From Actinomycetospora cinnamomea (GTDB taxonomy: Bacteria; Actinomycetota; Actinomycetes; Mycobacteriales; Pseudonocardiaceae): 64,000 bases of DNA. The notes beneath the pieces were generated by a model. The model was not told the origin of the DNA and searched no databases. It saw only the letters and a program-made list of their open reading frames with translations. Each line of letters opens with the position of its first letter. The stretch's first letter is position 1. The stretch covers positions 248,001 through 312,000 of the forward strand of contig NZ_QEKW01000001.1 of the NCBI RefSeq assembly GCF_003096675.1, read 5' to 3'. Shown here in pieces: positions 17,591-29,226 of this stretch. The position numbers and the translations under genes were made by a program.

Positions 17591-19417
17591 TCAGACGGGC
17601 AGCACCGTCGGCACGATCATCGGCCGCCGGCGGTAGGTCTCGCCCACCCAGCGTCCGACGACGCGCCGCACCGCCTGGGCGATGCGGTGGGTGTCGGTGA
17701 TGCCCTCGGCCTCGGTGCGCGAGAGCTCCATCTCCACGAGCGACACGACGTCCTCGAGCGCCTTGGGGTCGTCCGAGAAGCCCCGTCCCGAGATGCGCGG
17801 CGGCGCCACGGCCCGCCCGGTGGCGGCCTCCACGGCCACGGTGATGGAGATGAAGCCGCCCTCGCCGAGCACGAGGCGGTCCGAGAGCGTCGACTCGCCG
17901 ACGTCGCCGACCTGGTTGCCGTCGACGTAGACGTGGCCGACCTCGACCCGCCCGGTGATCGCGGCGCGTCCCTCGACGAGGTCGACGACGACGCCGTCCT
18001 CGGCGATGACGACGTTCTCCACCCCGGTGCGCCGCGCGATCTCGGCGTTCGCCCGCAGGTGGCGCCACTCGCCGTGCACCGGCATCACGTTGCGCGGACG
18101 CAGCGCGTTGTAGAGGAAGAGCAGCTCGCCGGCCGACGCGTGCCCGGAGACGTGGACGCGCGCCACCCCGGAGTGCACGACCTCGGCGCCCAGCCGGGTC
18201 AGACCGTTGATCACGGCGAACACAGCGGTCTCGTTGCCCGGGATGAGGCTGGACAGCAGCACCACCGTGTCGCCGGGGGTGATCGTGATCTGGCGGTGGT
18301 CGCCGCGCGCCATGCGCCCGAGCGCCGACAGCGGCTCGCCCTGCGAGCCCGTCGACACGAGCACGACGTCGCGCTCGGGCATCGACAGCGCCTCGTCGAG
18401 GTCGACGAGCAGGCCCTCGGGCACGCGCAGCAGGCCGAGGTCGGTCGCGATGCCCATGTTGCGGACCATCGAGCGGCCGGTGAAGCAGACCTTCCGCCCG
18501 TGCTGGGCGGCCGCGTCGAGCACCTGCTGGACCCGGTGCACGTGGCTGGCGAAGCACGCGACGATCAGCCGGGTCGGCGCGTCCCGGAACACCTGGTCGA
18601 TCACCGGGGCGATGTCGCGCTCCGGGGTCACGAAGCCGGGCACCTCGGCGTTGGTGGAGTCGCAGAGGAGCAGGTCGACCCCCTCGTCGCCGAGGCGGGA
18701 GAAGCCGGCCAGGTCGGTGAGCCGCCCGTCGAGGGGCAGCTGGTCGAGCTTGATGTCGCCGGTGTGCAGCACGGTCCCGCCCGGCGTGCGGACGGCGACG
18801 GCCAGCGCGTCGGGGATCGAGTGATTGACCGCGAAGAACTCGCAGTCGAACGAGCCGTGGTGGTTGCGCTCGCCCTCGCGCACCTCGAGCAGGTGCGGGG
18901 TGAGCTGGTGCTCGCGGCACTTGGCCGCGACGAGCGCGAGCGTGAACCGCGAGCCGACCACGAGCAGGTCGGGACGCTGGCGAAGCAGGAACGGCACCGC
19001 TCCGATGTGGTCCTCGTGCCCGTGGGTGAGGATCAGCGCGTCGACGTCGTCGAGACGGTCCTCGACCGCGCGGAAGTCGGGGAGGATCAGGTCGACGCCG
19101 GGCGAGTCCTCGGACGGGAACAGCACCCCGCAGTCGACGATCAGCAGGCGGCCGCCGTACTCGAGGACGGTCATGTTGCGGCCGATCTCGCCGATTCCTC
19201 CGAGGGCGACGACGCGCAGCGCGCCGTCGGCCAGAGGTGGGGGCGTGCCCTCGGACCCGGGGACCGACGAGGTCGGGACGCCGGAGCCGCGGGCGCAGTC
19301 GTGGTCGTGGGGGCTGCCGGACGTGCTGCCGGACGGGCTGCCGGACGGGCCCGCGGACGGGCTCCCGGACGGGCCGGAGCGGGGCGGTTCGGGACGGCGG
19401 GCGGTCGAGCGGCTCAT
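17591..19417 (-). CDS. rnj: Ribonuclease J
   Basis: 608 aa. Beta-lactamase/beta-CASP nuclease with 5'-3' exo- and endonuclease activity in mRNA decay and rRNA maturation. The zinc motif THGHEDH follows an N-terminal RVVALGGIGEIGRNM strand. FTGRSMVRN and the C-terminal part fit RNase J. An extra N-terminus of about 65 residues contains repeated Gly-Ser-Pro units encoded by a CGGACGGGCTGC-type tandem repeat (about 19317-19380), likely disordered. In M. tuberculosis dapA and thyX lie upstream of rnj; here dapA is not in between. Confidence 0.95.
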   Translation of the reverse strand: MSRSTARRPEPPRSGPSGSPSAGPSGSPSGSTSGSPHDHDCARGSGVPTSSVPGSEGTPPPLADGALRVVALGGIGEIGRNMTVLEYGGRLLIVDCGVLFPSEDSPGVDLILPDFRAVEDRLDDVDALILTHGHEDHIGAVPFLLRQRPDLLVVGSRFTLALVAAKCREHQLTPHLLEVREGERNHHGSFDCEFFAVNHSIPDALAVAVRTPGGTVLHTGDIKLDQLPLDGRLTDLAGFSRLGDEGVDLLLCDSTNAEVPGFVTPERDIAPVIDQVFRDAPTRLIVACFASHVHRVQQVLDAAAQHGRKVCFTGRSMVRNMGIATDLGLLRVPEGLLVDLDEALSMPERDVVLVSTGSQGEPLSALGRMARGDHRQITITPGDTVVLLSSLIPGNETAVFAVINGLTRLGAEVVHSGVARVHVSGHASAGELLFLYNALRPRNVMPVHGEWRHLRANAEIARRTGVENVVIAEDGVVVDLVEGRAAITGRVEVGHVYVDGNQVGDVGESTLSDRLVLGEGGFISITVAVEAATGRAVAPPRISGRGFSDDPKALEDVVSLVEMELSRTEAEGITDTHRIAQAVRRVVGRWVGETYRRRPMIVPTVLPV

Positions 19418-19514
19418 CGAGCGGTCCCCGGGACGGGGCGCGACATGCGGGCGGTGATCGGTTCCTCCTGGTGCGGGCGGGCCGGGCGGTGCCGCGTCGG
19501 CCCGTGGTGCGGGT

Positions 19515-20147
19515 CTACAGACCGCGGTCGAGCGCCATCACCGCGGCCACGTCGGCGGGCTCGCCCTCGGGGTGCACGACGCACTCGTCGCGGCCCGCCG
19601 CGTGCAGCAGCAGCTCGCCCGGCTCCCCGGTGAGGATGACCGTGCGCGGGCCGGAGCGCACGGACTGCTCCGTGCCGTCCGGGCGCCGCAGCGTCACCGC
19701 CACCGGGCTCGACCGGTAGGTCAGGCGGCCGAGCAGGCCGGCCATCCGCCAGAGCACGCGGTCGCGCGCCTCGTCCGCGGGACGCGGCGACCAGCCGGGC
19801 TGCGCGCGGCGCACGTCCTCGTGGTGGATGAAGTACTCCTGGACGTCCACCGCGCGCAGCGGCGGCAGCGCCATCGGGCTCCAGAACGGGGGGCCGGAGC
19901 GCAACGTCGCGACCAGCTCGCCGAACTCGCCCTGCGCCACCTGGTCCTGCACGCGCTGCGTCCAGCCGGCCAGCGGCGGGATGAGGATGCCGGGCGCGGC
20001 GTCGAGCCGGCGCTCGCGGGTGATCAGGTGGGCGAGCAGGTCGCGCGTCGACCAGTCCCCGCACAGCGTGGGCTCGTCGGGGCCCAGGCGCAGGAACAGG
20101 TCGGCGAGATCGCGACGCTCGGCGTCGGCGATCTGTGCGGCGCTCAT
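19515..20147 (-). CDS. TIGR03085-type DinB-like metal-binding protein
   Basis: 210 aa. The opening ERRDLADLFLRLGPDEPTLCGDWSTRDLLAHLITRE is typical of the actinobacterial mycothiol-maleylpyruvate-isomerase/DinB fold, with metal-binding His residues in LLAHL and the later YFIHHEDVRRA block. The C-terminal half is a beta-rich domain. Members are thought to be thiol-dependent enzymes; none close to this one has a known substrate to my knowledge. It lies where dapA is found in related genomes, between thyX and rnj. Confidence 0.75.
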   Translation of the reverse strand: MSAAQIADAERRDLADLFLRLGPDEPTLCGDWSTRDLLAHLITRERRLDAAPGILIPPLAGWTQRVQDQVAQGEFGELVATLRSGPPFWSPMALPPLRAVDVQEYFIHHEDVRRAQPGWSPRPADEARDRVLWRMAGLLGRLTYRSSPVAVTLRRPDGTEQSVRSGPRTVILTGEPGELLLHAAGRDECVVHPEGEPADVAAVMALDRGL

Positions 20148-20176
20148 GGACTCTCCCTACCCGGACGTCGCCGGGA

Positions 20177-20929
20177 TCAGCCCTCGGCGACGAAGGGGCT
20201 GCTGGCGACCTCGGAGCCGCCGGGCAGCCGGCGGATCTCGAAGTCGGCGAACACGTTGGGCACCTCGTCCTGCAGCACCCGCAGGCACGCGATGGCGAGG
20301 TCGCGGATCTCGACATCGGCGTGCTCGCTCGCGCGCATGGCGATGAAGTGCCGCCAGGCCCGGTAGTTGCCCGTGACGACGATGCGGGTCTCGGTGGCGT
20401 TGGGCAGCACGGCGCGGGCGGCCTGGCGGGCCTGCTTGCGGCGCAGGGTGCGGTTGGGCTCGTCGGCGAAGCGCTCCTCGAGGCCCGCGAGCAGCTTCTC
20501 GTAGGACGCCAGCGCGGCCTCGCTCGCCTCGGCGAAGAGCTGGTGCAGCTCGGGGTCCTCGGCGATCACCGCCGGCTCGACCATGGCGGCGTCGCGCTCG
20601 GGCACGTAGCGCTGGGAGAGCTGGGAGTACGAGAAGTGCCGGTGCCGGATGAGCTCGTGGGTGAGGCTGCGCGACATGCCGGTGAGGTAGAAGCTGACCG
20701 TCCCGTGCTCGAGCACCGAGAGGTGCCCGACCTCGAGGATGTGCCGCAGGTAGCCCGCGTTCGTGGCCGTCGCGGGGTTGGGCTTGCTCCACGACTGGTA
20801 GCAGGCCCGGCCGGCGAACTCGGCGAGCGCCTGGCCCCCGTCCGCGTCGGTCTCCCACGGCACCCCCGGCGGCGCGCGGAACTCGGTCTTCGCGATCAGC
20901 GTCACCTGCGGCGTCACGGTCTCCGGCAC
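20177..20929 (-). CDS. thyX: FAD-dependent thymidylate synthase ThyX
   Basis: 250 aa from the GTG at 20929. The signature [14 protein letters not shown] (the RHRx7S ThyX motif) lies near residue 95. It makes dTMP from dUMP using methylene-THF as carbon donor and NADPH via [22 protein letters not shown] is the expected flavin/dUMP site. No thyA was seen in the window. The start region faces the RHH protein gene; the possible operator half-site at 20989 lies between them. Confidence 0.95.
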   Translation of the reverse strand: MPETVTPQVTLIAKTEFRAPPGVPWETDADGGQALAEFAGRACYQSWSKPNPATATNAGYLRHILEVGHLSVLEHGTVSFYLTGMSRSLTHELIRHRHFSYSQLSQRYVPERDAAMVEPAVIAEDPELHQLFAEASEAALASYEKLLAGLEERFADEPNRTLRRKQARQAARAVLPNATETRIVVTGNYRAWRHFIAMRASEHADVEIRDLAIACLRVLQDEVPNVFADFEIRRLPGGSEVASSPFVAEG

Positions 20930-21019
20930 GGCCTCACGGTACGACAACCGGGTGCGGCCGCTGCGCTGCCGTTCGCCCGCAGCGAGAACGACACCATCGT
21001 GGTGGCGTCGGCGTCCTTC

Positions 21020-21052
21020 TGGTGTCACAGTGGTGTCATGGACCTGACACCA
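21020..21052 (+). promoter_or_regulatory. TGGTGTCA operator array overlapping the RHH gene start
   Basis: Two direct copies of TGGTGTCA (21020-21027 and 21031-21038), 11 bases apart, and an inverted copy TGACACCA (21045-21052). The ATG at 21038 lies between the second copy and the inverted one. A further near-copy CGACACCA is at 20989-20996. One-turn spacing of short repeats is typical of ribbon-helix-helix operators, so self-repression by the encoded protein is likely. Confidence 0.6.
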
Positions 21053-21940
21053 TACGTCGCCGCACTGCGCGACGACCTCGCCGCGGCCGCCGCGGTCGGC
21101 GACGAGGCCACCAGCCGGGCGGGCACCTCGCTCGCCGCCGCGCTCGAGCCGGCCGTCCGGCTCGCGCTCATGAACGCCCTGTCCGACCTGGCCGGCGAGG
21201 TCTCCGACGCCCTCGGTGACCGCACGGTCTCCCTGCGCCTCTCGGGGCGCGAGGTGAAGGTCGTCGTCGACCGCGACACCGCGTCCGAGGAGGCGAGCAA
21301 CGGGTTCTTCGCCGGCCCGGCGTCCTCCCCGTTCGCGGGCAGCCCCTCGGGCGGCTCCGGCGGCCCTGGCGGCCCGCACCGTCCGACTCCCCCGCCGCCG
21401 CCCGGCCCGGGTTACCCCGGCGGTGAGGGTCCCGGGTTCGGCGGTGGCTTCGGTGGTCAGGGCTTCGGTGGTCAGGGCTTCGGTGGTCAGGGCTTCGGTG
21501 GCCGGGGGGGCCCCGACGTCGGCGACATCTCGCGGATGACGCTGCGGCTCGTCGACCAGATCAAGGGGCAGGCCGAGCGCGCCGCCGCGGCCCAGGGCAT
21601 GTCGCTCAACTCCTGGATCGCCCAGGCCGTGCAGGGCGCCCTGAACCAGCACGGCCGCCGTGGTGGCTGGGGCCGCTGGGAGGGCGGCTGGCCGCGCGGC
21701 GACCAGAGCTGGGGTGCCGGTGGGGGCTCCGGCGGGGAGACCGGTCGCCCCGACGGGCCGGCTGAGGACCGGCCGTCGGGAGCCGACACGCCCGAGCGGG
21801 GCGACGCCGCCGACACGGGCACGTCGGGCACCGACCAGGCCGCGGACCGGCCGGCCGACGGTGGGGACCGCGGGGACCGCGGGGACCGCGGGGACCGCGG
21901 CGACGAGGGCGGCGGCGTCGACGGCTGGGTGCGGGGATGA
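21038..21940 (+). CDS. RHH/HicB-like DNA-binding protein with Gly-rich linker
   Basis: 300 aa. Residues 1-90 form an N-terminal domain ([19 protein letters not shown], then a beta segment REVKVVVD). A Gly/Pro-rich linker contains three FGGQG repeats. Around residues 165-205 [36 protein letters not shown] is a clear HicB-type ribbon-helix-helix. The tail is Asp/Gly-rich with GDR repeats. No HicA-like toxin gene is adjacent, so this is more likely a regulator than an antitoxin. The downstream DUF4097 gene overlaps by ATGA. Confidence 0.7.
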   Translation: MDLTPYVAALRDDLAAAAAVGDEATSRAGTSLAAALEPAVRLALMNALSDLAGEVSDALGDRTVSLRLSGREVKVVVDRDTASEEASNGFFAGPASSPFAGSPSGGSGGPGGPHRPTPPPPPGPGYPGGEGPGFGGGFGGQGFGGQGFGGQGFGGRGGPDVGDISRMTLRLVDQIKGQAERAAAAQGMSLNSWIAQAVQGALNQHGRRGGWGRWEGGWPRGDQSWGAGGGSGGETGRPDGPAEDRPSGADTPERGDAADTGTSGTDQAADRPADGGDRGDRGDRGDRGDEGGGVDGWVRG

Positions 21941-22884
21941 CCGCCCCGGCACGGGAGGTCGCCGGGTCGGGCGCGGGCCCGGCGACCCTCGACCTCGCGC
22001 TCGACGCGGGCACCGTGCGCGTGCGCCTCGCCACGACGCCGGACACCGAGACCGTGCGGGCACGGGTCGATGCCGACCCCGACGCCCCGCTCGGATGGCT
22101 CCAGGGCCTGCAGGGACTCGCCGGGCTCACGGGTCTCGCGGGCCTGCTCGGCCTCGGCGACGACCGGGGCGCGCCCGCCGAGCCCGAGGAGCGGGCGGCC
22201 GCCGCGGTGGCGGCCACGACCCTCGACTGGGACGCCGACACCCGCCGGCTGACCGTCCGTGGCCCGCGCGACCTCGCGCTGCGCGGCGTCCCGCTCGCCG
22301 TCACCGTGCGCGCCCCCGAGGGCAGCGAGGTGCAGGTGCGCGCCGGTGCCGCCAGGGTCGTCGTCGACGGTTCGGCGGGCGAGGTCGCGGTGCGCGGGAC
22401 CGGCGAGGTCACCCTCGATGAGGTCACCGGCCGCGCGGATCTGCGCTGCGGTGCAGGCGAGGTGCACGTCGCACGCCTCGCGGGGCCGCTGACGCTGCGC
22501 GGCGGCGCCGGTGGCGTGCGTCTGGACCGCGTGCTCGCGCCCGCCGAGATCACCACGGGTGCCGGGCGCATCCGGATCGGCGAGGTCCACGCCGACGTCG
22601 CGGTCCGGGCAGCTGCCGGGGACGTGGAGGTCGCCGACGCCGTGGCCGGCGACGTCGAGATCGGCACCGGCGTGGGCACGGTGTGGGTCGGCGTCCACGC
22701 GGGCGTCGACGCCCGGGTCGAGCTGCGGGCGGCGGTGGGCCGCGTGCACAGCGAGCTGCCGGTGCACCGCGAGCGACCGGCGGGCGAGCAGCCCGAGACC
22801 CGGCCCCTGCGCCTGCGCGCGCGCACCGGGGCCGGCGACGTCACCGTCGCCCCCGCCCGCCCGCGCCCGGCGCTCACGCCCTGA
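21937..22884 (+). CDS. DUF4097-like beta-strand repeat protein
   Basis: 315 aa. ATG start overlaps the upstream stop. After a variable N-terminus, from about residue 100 the sequence is a long series of short strands with Gly-Ala turns ([53 protein letters not shown]), the parallel-helix look of DUF4097 proteins. No signal peptide or membrane helix, so probably cytoplasmic. Function unknown. Coupling to the RHH protein suggests they act in one pathway, perhaps a sensing pair. Confidence 0.75.
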   Translation: MTAPAREVAGSGAGPATLDLALDAGTVRVRLATTPDTETVRARVDADPDAPLGWLQGLQGLAGLTGLAGLLGLGDDRGAPAEPEERAAAAVAATTLDWDADTRRLTVRGPRDLALRGVPLAVTVRAPEGSEVQVRAGAARVVVDGSAGEVAVRGTGEVTLDEVTGRADLRCGAGEVHVARLAGPLTLRGGAGGVRLDRVLAPAEITTGAGRIRIGEVHADVAVRAAAGDVEVADAVAGDVEIGTGVGTVWVGVHAGVDARVELRAAVGRVHSELPVHRERPAGEQPETRPLRLRARTGAGDVTVAPARPRPALTP

Positions 22885-22914
22885 GCGGGTGCCTGGAGGA
22901 GCCCCGCGCGGACC

Positions 22915-23038
22915 AGCGAGGGACGCCCCCGCTGCGTCGCACGCACTCGGGGACGCCCTCGCTGCTCGGCGCCACGCAACCCCCGAAGCAGCGAGGGACG
23001 CCCCCGCTGCGTCCCACGCAGCCAGGGCGTCCCTCGCT
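22915..23038. repeat. Intergenic repeat cluster, AGCGAGGGACGCCC family
   Basis: Two 31-base units at 22915-22945 and 22990-23020 differ at one position. Inverted forms (GGGACGCCCTCGCT near 22960 and AGGGCGTCCCTCGCT near 23024) allow several hairpins. The second half, ACGCAGCCAGGGCGTCCC..., recurs at 46260-46285. It lies between the convergent DUF4097 and sdhB genes and probably terminates both. Confidence 0.65.
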
Positions 23039-23064
23039 CCCAACGATCGGGGCTGCGCGGGCCC

Positions 23065-23820
23065 TCAGTCCGAGCGCGCCCCCGCCAGGGTGGCGCCGAG
23101 GACGTCGTGGTTGAGCTGCGCGATCGACGCCAGCGGGATGCCCTTCGGGCAGACCTCGTGGCAGGCGCCGACGTTGGTGCAGCCGCCGAAGTCCAGCTCG
23201 TCCTGCTTGGCGAGCATGTTGATCGCGCGCGTCTGACGCTCCGGCTGGCCCTGCGGGAGCAGACCCAGGTGGGTCACCTTGGCCGCGGTGAACAGCATCG
23301 AGCTGCCGTTCGGGCAGGCCGCGACGCAGGCGCCGCAACCGATGCAGGTGGCCGCGTCGAACGCGTCGTCGGCGGAGACCTTGTCGACGGGGATCGCGTG
23401 CGCCTCGGGCGCGGACCCGGTGTTGACCGAGATGTAGCCGCCCGACTTGATGATCTCGTCGAAGGCGCTGCGGTCGACGACGAGGTCCTTCACGACGGGG
23501 AACGCCCTGGCCCGCCACGGCTCGATGTCGATCGTGTCGCCGTCGTTGAAGTGCCGCATGTGCAGCTGGCACGTCGTCGTGTACTGCTGCGGCCCGTGCG
23601 CGTTGCCGTTGATGACCATGCCGCACGAGCCGCAGATGCCCTCGCGGCAGTCGTGGTCGAACGACACCGGGTCCTTGCCGTCGAGGACCAGCTTCTCGTT
23701 GAGGACGTCGAGCATCTCGAGGAACGACATGTCCGGCTCGACGTCGTCGAGGGTGTAGGACTGCATCTTGCCCTTGGCCTCGGGCGAGGCCTGCCGCCAG
23801 ATGCGCAGGGTGAGCTTCAC
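23065..23820 (-). CDS. sdhB: Succinate dehydrogenase iron-sulfur subunit
   Basis: 251 aa from the GTG at 23820, behind CGGAGTACGAC. All three clusters are present: [2Fe-2S] in [11 protein letters not shown] with a later Cys; [4Fe-4S] in [12 protein letters not shown]; [3Fe-4S] with [14 protein letters not shown]. It passes electrons from the flavin to the quinone site. Last gene of sdhCAB, 11 bases after sdhA. Confidence 0.95.
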   Translation of the reverse strand: MKLTLRIWRQASPEAKGKMQSYTLDDVEPDMSFLEMLDVLNEKLVLDGKDPVSFDHDCREGICGSCGMVINGNAHGPQQYTTTCQLHMRHFNDGDTIDIEPWRARAFPVVKDLVVDRSAFDEIIKSGGYISVNTGSAPEAHAIPVDKVSADDAFDAATCIGCGACVAACPNGSSMLFTAAKVTHLGLLPQGQPERQTRAINMLAKQDELDFGGCTNVGACHEVCPKGIPLASIAQLNHDVLGATLAGARSD

Positions 23821-23831
23821 GTCGTACTCCG

Positions 23832-25808
<1,977 letters not shown>

Positions 25809-25810
25809 GG

Positions 25811-26506
25811 TCACCTCACCAACCCGGTCATCACGGCGAGCGGGACGATCGCGAAGCCGATCGTGATCACCGCCGCCACGACGAAGGCAAGAGTCTTGAG
25901 CGCGTTCTGCTTCAGCGCGCTGTTCGCACCGAAGGTCTGGATGGCCGACCAGAGGCCGTGCCGGATGTGGAAGCCCAGGGCCACCACCGCGAGGATGTAG
26001 AAGAGCGAGACGTACCAGCGGTCGAAGCTCGCCACGAGCTTCATGTAGGCGCTGGACTCGCCCGGCAGCGGGTTCACGGTCCCCGTGGTCAGGTCGAGGA
26101 TGTGCCAGACGATGAAGAGGAAGATGATCACTCCGCCCCAGCGCATCGTCCGCGCGGCGTAGCTGCCCTCCCACCGCTGCCGGTGCTGGTAGCCCACCGG
26201 ACGGGCCTTCTTCGCCTTGTACCAGAGCGAGAAGGCCGCCCACATGTGCAGCACCAGGCTGGTGAGCAGCACGACGCGGAGGATCCAGAGGACACCCTCG
26301 TAGCCGACGATCGCCTCGCCGATCTCGCGCAGGTGCTGCGCGTACGCGTCGAACGCCTGGATCCCGAAGAAGACCTTCAGGTTCCCGAGCATGTGGGCGA
26401 TGACGTAGATCAGGAAGATCGCCCCGGTCACGGCGATGACCGACTTCTTCCCGACCGACGTGCCCCACGTCCTCGAGACGATGTTGCGCTGCGGGGTGAT
26501 GACCAC
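25811..26506 (-). CDS. sdhC: Succinate dehydrogenase cytochrome b subunit
   Basis: About 231 aa from the GTG at 26506; a longer form would begin inside the LysR promoter. Five hydrophobic helices: [75 protein letters not shown] and the C-terminal one. Their His residues are candidates for two haem b groups. This is the fused single anchor of the b558 class that reduces menaquinone. The stop overlaps the first possible sdhA start. Confidence 0.92.
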   Translation of the reverse strand: MVITPQRNIVSRTWGTSVGKKSVIAVTGAIFLIYVIAHMLGNLKVFFGIQAFDAYAQHLREIGEAIVGYEGVLWILRVVLLTSLVLHMWAAFSLWYKAKKARPVGYQHRQRWEGSYAARTMRWGGVIIFLFIVWHILDLTTGTVNPLPGESSAYMKLVASFDRWYVSLFYILAVVALGFHIRHGLWSAIQTFGANSALKQNALKTLAFVVAAVITIGFAIVPLAVMTGLVR

Positions 26507-26562
26507 GTGAAAACGGTAAGCCGGGGACTCGCCAAGCGCTAATGCATGCAAGACGGGGATGG

Positions 26563-26579
26563 CATAGCTTCGAGCTATG
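26563..26579 (+). promoter_or_regulatory. LysR-type palindrome overlapping the LysR start codon
   Basis: CATAGCT-TCG-AGCTATG is a perfect 7+3+7 inverted repeat with the T-N11-A pattern of LysR boxes (T26565, A26577). It includes the ATG at 26577, so binding would repress the regulator's own gene. The 70-base divergent gap to sdhC offers room for control of both sides. Confidence 0.5.
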
Positions 26580-27545
26580 GCGATGACCATCAAACAGCTC
26601 AGCTACTTCCTCGCTGTGGTGGACACCGGCCGGTTCACGCAGGCAGCGGCCCTGTGCCGGGTCGCGCAGCCCACGCTGAGCAAACAGATCCGCACGCTCG
26701 AGGAGGACCTGGGCGAGACGTTGCTCACGCGCGGTCACGACAACGTCACACCGACGGCAGCGGGGGAGGCCCTGCTCCCCCTCGCCCGGCGGATCGTCGC
26801 GGACTCCGAGACGGCGCGGATGGAGATCGCCGAGCTCGCCGGCCTGCGCCGGGGACGCCTGCGCCTCGGGGCGACGCCGAGCCTCTGCGTCAGCGTCGTG
26901 GCCGACGTGCTCGAGGTGTTCCACGGCCGCTACCCCGGCATCGCCCTGCAGATCGCCGAGGGCGGCTCGCAGGACCTCGTCGCCGACCTGCAGCGTGGCC
27001 AGCTCGACCTCGCGCTCGTCATCGACCGCGGCGAGACCGTGCGCGACCTCGCCCTCACGCCGGTGCTGCGCGAGGAGCTGGTGGTGGTCGCGGCGCGGGG
27101 CCGGCCGGACCTCGGCGAGCACATCGGCATCGTGGAGCTGGCCGCGCACCCGCTGGTGGTCAACCGCGAGGGCTACGAGCTGCGCGAGGTGACGCTCGCG
27201 GCCTGCGCCGCAGCCGGCGTGACCCCGCGGATCGCCGTCGAGGGGGGCGAGATGGACGCGGTGCTGCGGATGGTCGAGCGTGGCCTCGGCGTGGCGATCG
27301 TGCCCAGCCTCGTGCTGGCCGGGCACCCGACCCTGCGGGCGACCCGGCTCGACGAATCAGGGGAGCACGCCGACAGGGGCTGGAGCCACCGGACGATCTC
27401 GCTGGCCCACCGCACCGACGTCGCACCCACCCGCGCGGCCCAGGCCTTCCGCGAGGACCTGCTGAGCGTGCTGGCCCGGACCTCGCGCACGGGACACCTG
27501 CCCCCGGGCGTGCGCTACGTCCACCCGCCGACGCTGACGGCCTGA
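26577..27545 (+). CDS. LysR-family transcriptional regulator
   Basis: 322 aa. N-terminal winged helix-turn-helix [40 protein letters not shown], then the co-inducer-binding domain with [10 protein letters not shown] and the second subdomain up to about residue 295. A tail of about 25 residues follows. Divergent from sdhC, so control of succinate dehydrogenase is the first guess; the effector is unknown. Its last 31 bases overlap the end of the convergent YcaQ-like gene. Confidence 0.9.
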   Translation: MAMTIKQLSYFLAVVDTGRFTQAAALCRVAQPTLSKQIRTLEEDLGETLLTRGHDNVTPTAAGEALLPLARRIVADSETARMEIAELAGLRRGRLRLGATPSLCVSVVADVLEVFHGRYPGIALQIAEGGSQDLVADLQRGQLDLALVIDRGETVRDLALTPVLREELVVVAARGRPDLGEHIGIVELAAHPLVVNREGYELREVTLAACAAAGVTPRIAVEGGEMDAVLRMVERGLGVAIVPSLVLAGHPTLRATRLDESGEHADRGWSHRTISLAHRTDVAPTRAAQAFREDLLSVLARTSRTGHLPPGVRYVHPPTLTA

Positions 27546-28798
27546 ACGCCGGCGCGCGAGCCGACCGCGCGGTCCAGCGCCGGGGCGAGGTCGCCCCCGC
27601 CGTCGACGACGACGTCCTCGAGGTCGAGCCAGTGCGCCATCGTCACGAGCTCGGCGGCCAGCTCGGCGGCGACACGGGCCTCGCCCGCCCCGTCCTCGGC
27701 GAACGCCCCGGGGACCCGCAGCACCCCCGCCGCGCGGTCGGCCTTGAGGTCGACCCGGGCCACGAGCCGCCCGTCGAGCAGGAACGGGAAGACGTAGTAG
27801 CCGTGCGTGCGCTTCGCGGCGGGCGTGTAGATGCCGATGCGGTAGTGGAAGTCGAACAACCGCAGCGTGCGCGGCCGGAACCAGATCAGCGGGTCGAACG
27901 GCGCCAGCAGCGCGCGCCCCGTGACGCGTCGCGGCAGCCGCGCGTCGGGCGCCAGGTAGGCCGGCGAGGACCAGCCCTCGACGGCCACCGGCTCCAGCTC
28001 CCCCGCGTCGACCAGCTCGGCCACCGCGGCCTGGCACTCCGTCGCGGGCAGCCGGTAGTAGTCGCGCAGGTCGGCCTCGGTGGCCACACCCATCACCGCG
28101 GCGGCCTTGGCGACCAGCGCCCGCATCGCCTCGTCCCGCGCGGGCACCCGGGCGTACACCTCGGGCGGCAGGACGCGTTCGGGCAGCTCGTAGGCGCGTC
28201 GGAAGCCGCGGCGCGTGCCGGTGGTGAGCTCGCCGGTGGCGAAGAGGTGCTCGCACGCCACCTTGACGTCCGACCGCCGCCACCAGCCGCCGTGGGCACG
28301 GGCCCGCCGGTCGCCCGCGTCGCCGAGCACCTGCTCGACCTGCGCCGCCTCGAGCGGCCCGTGGGCGGCCACGGCGTCGCGCACGGCGTCGAGGACGTCG
28401 GGCCGGTGGTCGAGCGCGTTGCCGAGCCAGCGACTGTGCCGCGCCTCGTTGTCGCGCATGCGCCAGCGGAACAGCGGCCAGTCCTCCACGGGCAGCAGGC
28501 TCGCCTCGTGCGCCCAGTACTCCACCAGGGCACGGCGCCGGCGCTGCGCGGCCGTGCGCGGCCAGGCCAGCGCGTCGAGCGCGCCGCGGTCGTACGGACC
28601 GAGACGGGACCACAGCGGCGTGTAGTGCGCCCGGACCGCGACGTTCACCGAGTCGAGCTGGAGCAGCCCGAGGCGGTCGGCCGTCGCCTGCAGCGTGCCC
28701 CGCGAGGGCCGGGCCCGGCGGGCGGGGCCGGCCAGACCCTGGGCGGCCACGGCGGCCCGGCGCGCCTGCGCAGCGGACATCGTCTCCACGGTCGCCAT
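27515..28798 (-). CDS. YcaQ/AlkX-family winged-helix DNA glycosylase
   Basis: About 427 aa (ATG 28798; an ATG at 28780 is also possible). The family hallmark QLD occurs in LGLLQLDSVNVAVRAHYTPLWSRLG; EYWAHEASLLPVEDWPLFRWRM, DLRDYYRL and LLAPFDPLIWFRPRTLRLFDFHYRIGIYTP are further conserved blocks. E. coli YcaQ and its Streptomyces relatives unhook interstrand cross-links and bulky alkyl adducts. No biosynthetic gene cluster is next to it, so a general repair role fits best. Confidence 0.85.
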   Translation of the reverse strand: MATVETMSAAQARRAAVAAQGLAGPARRARPSRGTLQATADRLGLLQLDSVNVAVRAHYTPLWSRLGPYDRGALDALAWPRTAAQRRRRALVEYWAHEASLLPVEDWPLFRWRMRDNEARHSRWLGNALDHRPDVLDAVRDAVAAHGPLEAAQVEQVLGDAGDRRARAHGGWWRRSDVKVACEHLFATGELTTGTRRGFRRAYELPERVLPPEVYARVPARDEAMRALVAKAAAVMGVATEADLRDYYRLPATECQAAVAELVDAGELEPVAVEGWSSPAYLAPDARLPRRVTGRALLAPFDPLIWFRPRTLRLFDFHYRIGIYTPAAKRTHGYYVFPFLLDGRLVARVDLKADRAAGVLRVPGAFAEDGAGEARVAAELAAELVTMAHWLDLEDVVVDGGGDLAPALDRAVGSRAGVQAVSVGGWT

Positions 28799-28891
28799 CC
28801 TGCCGCAGGGGTCCGACAACGCCGGGGACGAACCCCGGAATCAACCAGGTCACACCGGCGTTGACCAGGGAAAAGAGGCTGAGGAGGGGCC

Positions 28892-29182
28892 ATGGTCGGC
28901 GACCGTGTGGAGATCGTCGTGGACGCCGGGGGCACGACGCGGACATGGGAGGTCGAGGCCACCCGGGCCGGGCGACGCGTGGAGATCGCGCACGGCCGGG
29001 GCGTGGTGGAGGTCAGCGAGGTGACGCGCGGCGGAACGCCGGTGCGCACCGCGCGGTTCATGTCGTCGCGGGTGCTGGCGCTGGTCGAGCACCCGGCCCG
29101 CGCGACACGGCTCGCCGACGACGAGCCTCCGGCGCTGCCGCTGCCACGGCCCGCCATCGAGATGGGCGCTCACCTGCCGTAG
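28892..29182 (+). CDS. Hypothetical protein, small beta-rich
   Basis: 96 aa; ATG 28892 behind GAGGAGGGG. Residues 5-55 alternate strand-like segments (VEIVVDAGGTTRTWEVEATRAGRRVEIAH) and then a more basic, Pro-containing tail. No signal peptide, no known motif. It is 44 bases upstream of the CoA-transferase gene on the same strand, so it may be co-transcribed. Confidence 0.55.
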   Translation: MVGDRVEIVVDAGGTTRTWEVEATRAGRRVEIAHGRGVVEVSEVTRGGTPVRTARFMSSRVLALVEHPARATRLADDEPPALPLPRPAIEMGAHLP

Positions 29183-29226
29183 GGACGCGGCCCCGGACAG
29201 CGATCGTGCTGGTCAGGGGCCTGCCG

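Noticed and set aside
19317-19380. Tandem DNA repeat as a mobile or regulatory element
   Set aside because: It codes for Gly-Ser-Pro repeats in the RNase J N-terminus, in frame, and is explained by protein low complexity.
21038-21940. HicB antitoxin of a toxin-antitoxin pair
   Set aside because: No HicA-like small basic protein on either side; the neighbour is DUF4097. Kept as an RHH regulator.
22915-23038. CRISPR-like array from repeated 31-base units
   Set aside because: Only two units, irregular spacer of related palindromic sequence, and no cas genes.
28861-29226. Upstream extension of the CoA-transferase frame
   Set aside because: It overlaps the small gene at 28892-29182 and encodes Arg-rich sequence unlike the family.
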